Position numbers and translations under genes: made by a program. From Evansella sp. AB-P1 (GTDB lineage: Bacteria; Bacillota; Bacilli; Bacillales; Salisediminibacteriaceae): a DNA stretch of 64,000 nucleotides. How positions within the stretch are numbered: the stretch's first letter is position 1; the number at the start of each line of letters is the position of its first letter. Under the pieces are notes generated by a model, which saw only the letters and a list, made by a program, of their open reading frames with translations, was not told the origin of the DNA and searched no databases. The stretch is from positions 1 through 64,000 of the forward strand of contig NZ_JARUKY010000018.1 of NCBI RefSeq assembly GCF_029688925.1, given 5' to 3'. Shown here piece by piece: positions 44,810 to 52,955 of the stretch.

Positions 44810-45739
44810 ATGAAAAACGTTATTCTAGATGTGGATACAGGAATTGATGATGCCTTAGGTATTATTCTTGCTATAAAAAGCAAAAAATTGAATGTTTTAG
44901 GTATTACCACCACAAGTGGGAATGTTTCTTTAGATAAAGCGACGATAAATACGAAAAAAGTACTAAGTCTATTAAAGAAGGATAAAGAGATTAGTGTTCA
45001 TAGAGGGGCTTCAAAGCCGTTAGCTAGAGAGAGTATTTACGAACATAATGTCCATGGAATCGATGGGTTAGGGGGAGCATTAACAAATATACAGGTAAAG
45101 GAGGATACTCATCGAGAATATGCTCCTGATTTCATTATTAAAACAATATTAAATAACAAACATCATGTTTCCTTAGTTATGACTGCACCTCTTACAAACT
45201 TAGCCTTGGCAATGAAGAAAGAACCAGAAATTATCCAATATGTTGATGAGGTTATTGTTATGGGGGGAGTTGTTAAACAATATGGAAATATAACTCCTGT
45301 TGCAGAATATAATATGTACGTTGATCCAGAGGCAGCTAAAGCTGTTTTTCATTCAGGGTTGCCAATAACGCTAGTAACGCTTGATGTTACAAGGCAAGCA
45401 TTATTACGAGAAAAACATATAAATCAAATAGAAGATAAAGACATACATGAATTTGTTCAGACGAGCACGTCCCATTATATAGACAGATACTATAAAAGGA
45501 ATGGGGTAAAAGCGTGTGCATTACACGATCCTTTGGCTGTAGCCGTTGCAATCGATCATGGATTAATAGAAACAGAAAAATATTACATTGATATAGAGAC
45601 GAAAAGTGAAATCTGTGATGGACAAACGGTATGTGATTTTCAAAACAGATTAAATAAAGAGCCCAATATTCATGTTAGTGTAAAGGTTGATCATGAAAGG
45701 TTTATGGATATGTTTATAGATACATTAAATCAAAATTAA
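44810..45739 (+). CDS. Nucleoside hydrolase (IunH type)
   Basis: 309 aa. It starts KNVILDVDTGIDDALGIILA, containing the DxDxxxDD calcium-binding signature of inosine-uridine-preferring nucleoside hydrolases, and has LVMTAPLTNLALAMKKEPEI, VIVMGGVV, AEYNMYVDPEAAKAVFHSGLPITLVTLDVT and HDPLAVAVAID. The enzyme should split a ribonucleoside to free base plus ribose. I choose ATG 44810 because AAAAAGGAG is at the right distance; the ATG six codons earlier overlaps that site. It lies between the binding protein and ribokinase genes. Confidence 0.95.
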   Translation: MKNVILDVDTGIDDALGIILAIKSKKLNVLGITTTSGNVSLDKATINTKKVLSLLKKDKEISVHRGASKPLARESIYEHNVHGIDGLGGALTNIQVKEDTHREYAPDFIIKTILNNKHHVSLVMTAPLTNLALAMKKEPEIIQYVDEVIVMGGVVKQYGNITPVAEYNMYVDPEAAKAVFHSGLPITLVTLDVTRQALLREKHINQIEDKDIHEFVQTSTSHYIDRYYKRNGVKACALHDPLAVAVAIDHGLIETEKYYIDIETKSEICDGQTVCDFQNRLNKEPNIHVSVKVDHERFMDMFIDTLNQN

Positions 45740-45755
45740 AAAGTAGGGGAAGTTT

Positions 45756-46685
45756 ATGGGGAACGGAAATGTATTAGTGGTAGGAAGTCTTAATATGGAT
45801 TTGACTGTTCGTGTAGATAAAACACCTCAAATCGGGGAAACCCGTGTAGGGAAAACATTTAAACAGCTACCGGGAGGCAAAGGGGCAAACCAAGCGATTG
45901 CAGCAGCAAGGTTAGGATCAAGTGTCTCCATGATTGGTTGCGTTGGAGAAGATGATTATGGAGAGGAACTTCAAACAGCTCTCCGCAAAGAAACGATTAA
46001 TATAGAAGGAATAACAAAGACGCGTTTATCTTCTACAGGAATCGCATTAATTACCGTTGATGATAGAGGAAATAATTCCATTGTTATCGTTAGTGGAGCT
46101 AATGAAAAACTAGATTCAGTACATATTGACAAGCATATTTCATTATTTGACCAATCGGATGTCATCGTTTTTCAGCTAGAAGTACCTACATCTACCATTT
46201 ACCATTCCATTGATATATGCAAAAAAATGGGGAAGAAGGTTATTGTAAATCTTGCTCCTTATCATGAATTGAAAAGTAGTATATATAAAAAGATCGATTA
46301 CTTAATTCTAAATAAAATTGAGGCACAATGCTTTTTAAAGCTTCCAGACAGTACGGTTGATACGTTAGAAGAAAAATTAAAAGAAATCAAAGATCAACAC
46401 ATTATTTTAACCTTAGGTGAAGATGGCGTCATGTATGTTTATAATGGACAATCCTTTAAATACAATGCTTATAAAATTCGTGCACGGGATACAACAGGTG
46501 CAGGAGATGCATTTACTGGAGCTTTTGCTAGTGAAATTAGTAGAGGAAAAGGAATAATAGAAGCGATTGAATTTGCTATAAAAGCCTCAGCTATAAGCGT
46601 TTCTCGTGAAGGTGCACAGAATTCTCTCCCTTTTCTAAAGGATTTGCAGAAATTTAAGGGAAATAGGAGGATTTTCATTGAATAA
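45756..46685 (+). CDS. rbsK: Ribokinase
   Basis: 309 aa of the PfkB family. Signatures: VVGSLNMDLTVRVDKTPQIGET, LPGGKGANQAIAAARLG (first PfkB motif), ILTLGEDGVMY, RDTTGAGDAFTGAF (second motif, catalytic D in GAGD). It converts the ribose released by the nucleoside hydrolase to ribose-5-phosphate. The start has GGGGAAG upstream. The stop lies eight bases inside the next gene, so they are coupled. Confidence 0.94.
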   Translation: MGNGNVLVVGSLNMDLTVRVDKTPQIGETRVGKTFKQLPGGKGANQAIAAARLGSSVSMIGCVGEDDYGEELQTALRKETINIEGITKTRLSSTGIALITVDDRGNNSIVIVSGANEKLDSVHIDKHISLFDQSDVIVFQLEVPTSTIYHSIDICKKMGKKVIVNLAPYHELKSSIYKKIDYLILNKIEAQCFLKLPDSTVDTLEEKLKEIKDQHIILTLGEDGVMYVYNGQSFKYNAYKIRARDTTGAGDAFTGAFASEISRGKGIIEAIEFAIKASAISVSREGAQNSLPFLKDLQKFKGNRRIFIE

Positions 46686-47499
46686 AAAATATTTTTATCT
46701 ACTTCTCTTACCTTGTTTTCTATTTCTATTAATCTTTATGGTTATACCAATTTTAGTCACTACTCTTTCAAGTTTTTATTTAGACGGAAGAATTACGCTG
46801 GAAGGGTATAGATCATTTTTAACAGATCATTATTTTTTAAATATTTTATTTCGAACATTAAGAATTAGCTTATTAACAACCACTATTTGTATAATATTAG
46901 GTTTTCCAGTAGCGTATTATGTTTCAAAATTAAATGTAAAATTAAAGTTTATTTTTATTGCAGCCGCTGTATTTCCTTTGTTGATTAGTCCAGTAGTAAG
47001 ATCCTTTAGTTGGATGGCTATTTTAGGAAGAGAAGGTATCTTTAATACCTTGCTAAAAAAAATAGGTATTATTAATGAACCTATTCAGTTTTTATATACC
47101 GAATTAGCTATTGTGATTGGGTTGGTACACTTATTTTTACCGTTAATGATTATTGCCCTAATAGGAGTAATGGAAAATATAGATTATGACTTAGTGAAAG
47201 CGGCACAAAGTTTAGGTGCATCTAGATTTACGTCATTTATAAAAATCGTATTTCCATTAAGTGTTCCTGGTTTAGTTGTTGGTAGTGTACTAGTTTTTGT
47301 AGGAAGTTTAACTGCCTATACAACGCCACAGTTATTAGGTGGGTCGAGGCGAGTGATGTCCACGTTGTTATATCAACAATCTCTCACGTTAAATAATTGG
47401 TATACTGCTTCTATTATTGCAACAATTATGATTGTAGCCACCTTTATCATAATAGGAATAATGAATAAAATAGCACAAAAACTCAATCCAAAGGGGTAA
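46678..47499 (+). CDS. ABC transporter permease 1 (PotB type)
   Basis: 273 aa with six hydrophobic segments and the cytoplasmic EAA loop (DYDLVKAAQSLGASRFTSFIKIVFPLSVPGL near 180-208). Typical of spermidine/putrescine-class permeases. The start is TTG with AGGAGG seven bases upstream, overlapping the ribokinase stop. It pairs with permease 2 six bases downstream. Confidence 0.93.
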   Translation: MNKKYFYLLLLPCFLFLLIFMVIPILVTTLSSFYLDGRITLEGYRSFLTDHYFLNILFRTLRISLLTTTICIILGFPVAYYVSKLNVKLKFIFIAAAVFPLLISPVVRSFSWMAILGREGIFNTLLKKIGIINEPIQFLYTELAIVIGLVHLFLPLMIIALIGVMENIDYDLVKAAQSLGASRFTSFIKIVFPLSVPGLVVGSVLVFVGSLTAYTTPQLLGGSRRVMSTLLYQQSLTLNNWYTASIIATIMIVATFIIIGIMNKIAQKLNPKG

Positions 47500-47505
47500 A
47501 TATTT

Positions 47506-48300
47506 GTGAAAAATGAAAGAAATTATTTGTTAACATTGATGACATTCCTTGTATATTTTTTCTTATTAGGACCCTTGTTGATCATTATTGTCGTTTCATT
47601 TGGTCCTGATAGATATTTAGCCTTTCCACCTAATGGTTTCTCTTTAAAGTGGTACAGCAATATATTTGAAGTCAGTATGTTTATGACAACATTTAAAATT
47701 AGTATCACGATCGCACTATTAGGGAATTTTATAGCCCTTTTATTAGGCTTACCAGCAGCATATGCATTAAGCCGATATAATTTTAGGTTTAAAAACACAT
47801 TAAATGCCATTTTCATTTCACCGATTTTGATTCCAGGTATTGTATTAGGTTTTACTTTATTAAAATTTTTAATTATTTCTTATAATATTCCAATGTTTAC
47901 TGGTTTACTAATAGGTCACATCATTTTGATGATACCTTACATTGTTAGAGTAATTTCATCTAGTTTAGCTAATCTTGATTTTTCCATAGAAGAAGCTGCG
48001 ATGAGTCTAGGAGCTAATCGTTTCAAGACTTTTTTTATTATCGTTTTGCCAAATATACACTCCGGTATTATTGCAGGTGTTCTTCTTTCATTCTTAGAGT
48101 CATTTAATACTGTAGATGTTTCCCTTTTCTTAAGTGGACCAGGGATAAGTACATTACCTATTCAAATGTTGAATTATGTGGAGTATAATTTCGATCCGAC
48201 AATAGCGGCAATGTCCGTTTTATTAATGGTATTTACCGTTATATTTATGTTTGTCATTGAACGGACATTAGGACTAACATTTTTTACGAAATCAAGATAA
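47506..48300 (+). CDS. ABC transporter permease 2 (PotC type)
   Basis: 264 aa with six hydrophobic segments. The EAA loop is FSIEEAAMSLGANRFKTFFIIVLPNIHSGIIAG (about 158-190). It starts with GTG six bases after the stop of permease 1; AAGGGG serves as the ribosome binding site. With permease 1 it forms the heterodimeric channel of the importer. Confidence 0.93.
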   Translation: MKNERNYLLTLMTFLVYFFLLGPLLIIIVVSFGPDRYLAFPPNGFSLKWYSNIFEVSMFMTTFKISITIALLGNFIALLLGLPAAYALSRYNFRFKNTLNAIFISPILIPGIVLGFTLLKFLIISYNIPMFTGLLIGHIILMIPYIVRVISSSLANLDFSIEEAAMSLGANRFKTFFIIVLPNIHSGIIAGVLLSFLESFNTVDVSLFLSGPGISTLPIQMLNYVEYNFDPTIAAMSVLLMVFTVIFMFVIERTLGLTFFTKSR

Positions 48301-48326
48301 ATTAATTAACTGGAGGGCATTACATT

Positions 48327-49400
48327 ATGTCACTTATTTCTTTAGAGGATGTAACAGTTGCGTATGATAATAAAATTAATATTTTAGAAAAATTTAATTT
48401 GAATGTAGAAAAAGGGAAATTAATTTCTTTATTAGGTCCAAGTGGATGTGGAAAAACCACAACGTTACGTTTAATTGCAGGATTTTTAGAAGCGAAAGCA
48501 GGGAAATTCACTTTTAAAGATAAAAATTATACGAACATTCCGGTTTATAGACGAAATTTTGGATTTGTATTTCAAAATTATGCTCTATTTCCTCACCTCA
48601 ATGTTTTTGAGAACGTCGCTTTTGGTTTGAAACAAAGAAAAGTCCCCAAAAGTGAAATCAGAAAACGTGTTCCAGAAATGTTGGAGTTAGTTGACCTTAA
48701 TGGGTTTGAAGACAGATTTGTCACAGAATTATCAGGGGGACAGAGGCAGCGGGTTGCCATTGCGAGAGCACTTGTAATCAATCCGGATTTATTACTGTTT
48801 GATGAACCATTAAGTAATTTGGATGCTAATTTGAGAATTGCCATGCGTGTAGAAATTAGACGAATTCAACAAGAATTAGGAATTACATCCATCTATGTAT
48901 CACACGATCAGGAGGAGTGCTTTTCCATATCCGATGAGGTTGCGATTATGAACAAGGGTGTTATTGAGCAGTTAGATAGCCCTTCCGTAATCTATAAGTA
49001 TCCGAAAACAGAATTTGTCGCCCGTTTTATTGGCTTTACTAACTTTATTGATTTCGAAGTAGAATCATCGGAAAATGGAAAGCTATTACTTAATAGTAAT
49101 CATTCGAAATTTAGAGCTTTAAAAACAAATGATGTGAAAGTAAATAAAAGCTATAAAGGAGTAATTAGGCCGGAAAGCATTAAAATGAAATCCTATATAG
49201 AAAATGAAAAACAGAGTGAAAATAGTATCAAAGGGAGCATAAAAATTAGTACATTTTTAGGTGGTCTTCACCAATACGTAGTGAATACAGAATTAGGTGA
49301 AATAACGGTTAATAGTGATAGAGAGCCTCCTTATGATGCTGGGGAAAATGTCATTTTAAGCTTACCAGAAGATAAACTTGTATTAGTAGAAAAGGGGTGA
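48327..49400 (+). CDS. ABC transporter ATP-binding protein (PotA type)
   Basis: 357 aa. Walker A GPSGCGKTT (37-45), Q-loop Q83, signature LSGGQ (135-139), Walker B LLLFDE (155-160), H-loop in VSHDQEE, and a C-terminal TOBE-like regulatory domain (about 275-355: VIRPESIKMK...FLGGLHQYVV). Typical for importer ATPases of the spermidine/putrescine and thiamine classes. CTGGAGGGC precedes the ATG. It energises the permease pair just upstream. Confidence 0.95.
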   Translation: MSLISLEDVTVAYDNKINILEKFNLNVEKGKLISLLGPSGCGKTTTLRLIAGFLEAKAGKFTFKDKNYTNIPVYRRNFGFVFQNYALFPHLNVFENVAFGLKQRKVPKSEIRKRVPEMLELVDLNGFEDRFVTELSGGQRQRVAIARALVINPDLLLFDEPLSNLDANLRIAMRVEIRRIQQELGITSIYVSHDQEECFSISDEVAIMNKGVIEQLDSPSVIYKYPKTEFVARFIGFTNFIDFEVESSENGKLLLNSNHSKFRALKTNDVKVNKSYKGVIRPESIKMKSYIENEKQSENSIKGSIKISTFLGGLHQYVVNTELGEITVNSDREPPYDAGENVILSLPEDKLVLVEKG

Positions 49401-49404
49401 TCAT

Positions 49405-51117
49405 ATGCATATTGATAGTTTTATAAGGAATGTTCAAATTTATAACAGCTATTTCAAAACATTCATTCCTGGAAATGCTGCCATAAATGAAGGGAAATTC
49501 GTTTATATTGGGGAAGATGATGCCCTTTCTTTAGAAGCGGCAGAGGTTGTTGATGGTGAGAACCAATTCATGATTCCTGGATTAACAGACATTCATTTGC
49601 ATATTGAAAGCTCTATGATTACACCTGCCACATTTTCATCAGCTGTATTACAAAACGGTGTTACGACAATTGTAGCAGAACCCCATGAACTAGCGAACGT
49701 CTTTGGATTAAAAGGGGTTCAGGAAATGGTGAAAGCTAGTAAAGAGTGTATTGTTGATATTTTTACAGGGATACCGAGCTCCGTTCCGTCTACCCAATTG
49801 GAAACTTCAGGTGGGAGCATTGATTATGAAGATATTGATTTATTAATGAAGGAAAACTCAGAAGATATCGCATGTTTAGGGGAGGTAATGGATTTTAAAT
49901 CTGTTATTTCTGAACCAGATGGAGTAACCAATCAATTATTAAAAAAAATAAGAGAAAAGTATCCAAAACTAGTTATTGAAGGTCATTTCCCAAGGTTAGT
50001 GGGTTTAGATTTATGTAAATTTATGAACGCTGGTATTGGATCTGATCATACACAACAGACCATTGCTGGAATGGAAGAGAGAATGAAGCAAGGGATGTTT
50101 ATTGAAATTCAAGAAAAATCAATGACACCAGAAATTATGGAATATCTTATAACGAATAATGTGAAGGAACATTTTTGTTTTATTACGGATGACGTCATGC
50201 CGGATTCATTTGTCAAACATGGTCATTTGAACCATATCGTAAAAAAAGCAATAGGAATGGGAATGAAACCAGAAGATGCTATTTATGCAGCAACCTTTAC
50301 ACCGAATAGACACATGCAATTACATGATAGAGGAAGTATAGCACCGAATAAAATAGCAGACTTTCTATTGGTTAGTGATTTACAAGAATTTACGATAGAG
50401 GAAGTTTATAAATATGGAGTAAAGGTTTACGATTCTCAAGTGGGACATACTTTTCAACAAAAGCCATTTAAATTCCCGAATGAGTTTTATAGTAGTGTCA
50501 AAATCTCTGAATTAAGTAAATCAGATTTCCAGATTCATGCTCCAAACGAAAATGGTACTGTTCAAGTTAGGGCTATGATGGTATCAGATGGAACCACATT
50601 TACAAAAGAAAAAATCGATGAATTGTCATGCGAATCTAATCTCGTAAACTATGAGGAATCTGCCTATTGCTTTATTGGAATATTTGAAAGGTATGGAAAG
50701 AATGGAAATAGATCAGTAGGGCTAGTAGGTGGCGATACAATAAAGAGAGGTGCGATAGCAACAACCTATGCACACGATCATCATAACTTATTAGTCATAG
50801 GAAAAAATGAAGAGGATATGGCTATCGCTGCAAATGAGGTTATTCATAATCAAGGAGGATATTGTAGTGTAGTAGACGGAAAAATCCTTTCGTCACTGAA
50901 ATTACCAATTGGTGGTATATTATCTGATGAACCGTTGGAGGAAGTAGCAAAAGAAGTTAAACGGTTAAGGGAAAGTATGCATGACTTAGGTTACAAGCAT
51001 TACAATCCAATTATGTCATTGAGTACAATAGCGCTTCCTGTTAGTCCAGAATTAAAGATTACAGATTTAGGACTAGTGAACGTAAATGAAGGTAAAATCG
51101 TGGATTTGTTCGTGTGA
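49405..51117 (+). CDS. ade: Adenine deaminase family enzyme
   Basis: 570 aa amidohydrolase. Metal site blocks: DIHLHIESSM (H64, H66), AEPHELANVFG (92-100), E160 in CLGEVMD, EGHFP (H194), SDH (213-215) and TDD (261-263). The C-terminal half (VGGDTIKRGAIATTYAHDHHNLLVIGKNEEDM..., LPIGGILSD) is also typical of adenine deaminases. Reaction expected: adenine to hypoxanthine plus ammonia. Oddities are GHFPRL and SDHTQQT where the canonical family has HAPGL and SDHE. Within this family an enzyme of Bacillus halodurans acts on N6-methyladenine, so a modified adenine is a possible substrate. ATG four bases after the ATPase stop. Confidence 0.92.
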   Translation: MHIDSFIRNVQIYNSYFKTFIPGNAAINEGKFVYIGEDDALSLEAAEVVDGENQFMIPGLTDIHLHIESSMITPATFSSAVLQNGVTTIVAEPHELANVFGLKGVQEMVKASKECIVDIFTGIPSSVPSTQLETSGGSIDYEDIDLLMKENSEDIACLGEVMDFKSVISEPDGVTNQLLKKIREKYPKLVIEGHFPRLVGLDLCKFMNAGIGSDHTQQTIAGMEERMKQGMFIEIQEKSMTPEIMEYLITNNVKEHFCFITDDVMPDSFVKHGHLNHIVKKAIGMGMKPEDAIYAATFTPNRHMQLHDRGSIAPNKIADFLLVSDLQEFTIEEVYKYGVKVYDSQVGHTFQQKPFKFPNEFYSSVKISELSKSDFQIHAPNENGTVQVRAMMVSDGTTFTKEKIDELSCESNLVNYEESAYCFIGIFERYGKNGNRSVGLVGGDTIKRGAIATTYAHDHHNLLVIGKNEEDMAIAANEVIHNQGGYCSVVDGKILSSLKLPIGGILSDEPLEEVAKEVKRLRESMHDLGYKHYNPIMSLSTIALPVSPELKITDLGLVNVNEGKIVDLFV

Positions 51118-51139
51118 AAACATGAGGGGATTTTGGACG

Positions 51140-51365
51140 GAGAAGGTGCTAAATGGTAGACCTCGATGCAAGTGGAGATTGCAGCATGGGGTATGAAAAT
51201 TTTCATTCAATGCTACCACATCTTATGGTCTTGCTGCTTCGCGGTCGTCTAGAAGGGTCCTATTCTACCGCAAATAGCAAAAACGCAGCTTTCCGGGAAG
51301 ATAGAGGCTCTCTATTCTACCACAAGTAGCATAAACACTGCTTTCCGGGAAGATAGAAGAGGAGT
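51140..51365. repeat. E module and A/D-like hairpin units splitting the operon
   Basis: Reverse-strand E module at 51157-51210 (GTAGACCTCGATGCAAG...GCAGCATGGGGTATGAAAATTTTC). Then two 50-bp units TATTCTACCGCAAATAGCAAAAACGC...TTTCCGGGAAGATAGAGG (51261-51358). The units lie between the deaminase and deoxyribosyltransferase genes, the only long gap in the operon. Confidence 0.75.
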
Positions 51366-51372
51366 AGGAGCA

Positions 51373-51903
51373 ATGGATCAAAAAGTATATTTGGCAGGCT
51401 TTGATGTTTTTTATCCGAATGCAAAAGAACTCGGAGACGAAATGAAGAAAATATGTAGAGCAAATGGCTTTATTGGTATGTTTCCTATGGATAATTCCAT
51501 TTCGATTAATAGAAAGCTTCCTAAAAGTGAGATTGCAAAACAAATTTTTCAAAAAAATATCGAATTAATTAATGAAGCAGATATTGTTGTTGCAAATTTG
51601 AATGTGTTTCGTGGAGCAGAACCAGACTCTGGAACAAGTTTTGAAATTGGTTATGCGTATGCATTAAAGAAAAAAATTTATGGTTATATGGATGATTCGT
51701 CCTCTTTACCAGTAAAGGTTTCAAACTATTATAGTGAAGTAAAAGAATTAGAGGATGGAATATTCATTGATAAAGACGGAATAAAAATCGAAAATCTAGA
51801 TAACCCAGTTAATTTAATGTTATCTGTACCCACCACTATCATTTTTGGATCCTTTGAAGACTGTATAAAGAAACTAGCAGATTCACGGGGACGGTTCTTG
51901 TGA
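51373..51903 (+). CDS. Nucleoside 2-deoxyribosyltransferase
   Basis: 176 aa. KVYLAGFDVFYPNAKELGDEMKKIC at the start, ADIVVANLNVFRGAEPDSGTSFEIGYAYALKKKIYGYMDD in the middle (catalytic Glu in the SGTSFEIGYA motif). It transfers the 2-deoxyribosyl group between bases, or hydrolyses deoxynucleosides. This complements the nucleoside hydrolase, which acts on ribonucleosides. The last residues SRGRFL and the stop come from the left end of a G cassette (CGGGGACGGTTCTTGTGA), so the native C-terminus has been replaced or extended. GAGGAG upstream of the ATG. Confidence 0.9.
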   Translation: MDQKVYLAGFDVFYPNAKELGDEMKKICRANGFIGMFPMDNSISINRKLPKSEIAKQIFQKNIELINEADIVVANLNVFRGAEPDSGTSFEIGYAYALKKKIYGYMDDSSSLPVKVSNYYSEVKELEDGIFIDKDGIKIENLDNPVNLMLSVPTTIIFGSFEDCIKKLADSRGRFL

Positions 51904-52019
51904 TGCGTCCATCCATATACCCACCTGTGTTGAAACATAGCAGGCAGACCCCTCCCGGAAATTGTTGAGATTTCCGGGAGGGGTTTGACTTTATTTATGA
52001 CTCACACGAACCGTCCCGG
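51888..52019. repeat. Family G cassette 6 with terminator cargo
   Basis: Left end CACGGGGACGGTTCTTGTGATGCGTCC (51888-51911), terminator (51949-51983), right end GACTCACACGAACCGTCCCG (51998-52018). Apart from about 20 bases in the middle and a TTTA duplication it is the same as the cassette at 42040-42175. The left end is in frame with the preceding gene and supplies its stop codon. Confidence 0.92.
51949..51983 (+). terminator. Terminator hairpin inside G cassette 6
   Basis: Same 14-bp perfect stem and seven-base loop as at 42106-42140, followed by TTTGACTTTATTTA. It ends the nucleoside operon. Confidence 0.88.
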
Positions 52020-52400
52020 CTAGTCCTCCTGCAAATTGCCTAAACGCTGCTTACAGGAACAGAGGAAGGATCCACCGTTCTTGCAAAGAGTGAAAAAGAG
52101 GTTTGCAGGAACAGAGGAAGGATCCACCGTTCCTGCAAAGAGTGAAAAAAAGGTTTGCAGGTATAGAGGAAGGATCCACCGTTCCTGCAAAGAGTGAAAA
52201 AGAGGTTTGCAGGAACAGAGGAAGGATCCACCGTTCCTGCAAAGAGTGAAAAAGAGATTTGCAGGAACAGAGGAAGGATCCACCGTTCCTGCAAAGAGTG
52301 AAAAAGAGATTTGCAGGAACAGAGGAAGGATCCACCGTTCCTGCAAAGGGAGCAAAGGATTAGCGGAAAGCTTATTAGCTACCGCATTTCATGATTTTTC
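52020..52400 (+). repeat. Family A array 7 (GATCCACCG spacer type)
   Basis: Six or seven units with a period of 52 bp: GTTCCTGCAAAGAGTGAAAAAGAG then TTTGCAGGAACAGAGGAAGGATCCACC. Longer arms than elsewhere (GTTCCTGCAAA/TTTGCAGGAAC, 11 bp). Nearly identical units. Confidence 0.9.
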
Positions 52401-52479
52401 TGCTTTCCGGTAGTTAAGGCGTTTCTAAGTGCAGCATTTGCTTATTTCCCTGCTTTATTGTCCTTTAGAACGCTTCTTG

Positions 52480-52800
52480 AAGGATCAGGTCTTCGTCTAT
52501 TGCTTTTCCCGTTAAAGTCGTCGCCCTTCACTACTGAACCGTTTCTATTTTCTTGATAGACTCTGCATGCAAGCAAACTTCTACCATGGGGAATGAAAAT
52601 TTTATATCTAATGTATACTACCTTACCGCATTTCAGTATTACCACCAATTGCGGTAACAATGACGACTTCATTCTTCCCGCAAATCCACTTTCACACTAT
52701 ATGCGAGACTTTCGTATTTTCGAGAGTAGACCGCCCATGCTAGTTAAAATTTGCACCATGTGGAATGAATGAAAATTATTTTTCATCCAATTGGAATGAA
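52480..52800 (-). repeat. Two family E modules and a reverse D unit
   Basis: Reverse-strand E module at 52553-52613 (GACTCTGCATGCAAGC...CTACCATGGGGAATGAAAATTTT). Then a unit TTACCGCA...TTGCGGTAAC, then 52668-52790, which is the inverse of 3161-3275: TTCCCGCAAATCCACTTTC...GCGAGACTTTCGTATTTTCgAGAGTAGACCGCCCATGC...TTTGCACCATG. No gene is seen from 52400 to 52955. Confidence 0.8.
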
Positions 52801-52827
52801 ATGAAAACCCCCGAACCACCCAATCCA

Positions 52828-52895
52828 ACATGACTCAAGAGAACCGTCCCGCAGAGTCCGATCCATTGCGACTCAAAAGAACCGTCCCGCCGAAT
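52828..52895. repeat. Family G right ends in tandem
   Basis: GACTCAAGAGAACCGTCCCGCAGAGTCC (52832-52858) and GACTCAAAAGAACCGTCCCGCCGAATC (52870-52896). Only right ends are present, with no GGGACGGTTCT partner between. They lie directly upstream of the N-hydroxylase gene. Confidence 0.85.
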
Positions 52896-52955
52896 CTCCC
52901 ACGAATACGTCTCGAGGAATGGGGAGAGGATAATGATGGAATGGGAGTGAGTTGT

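Noticed and set aside
52830-52955. Upstream extension of the N-hydroxylase gene
   Set aside because: It reads through two G right ends; the family similarity begins after ATG 52956.
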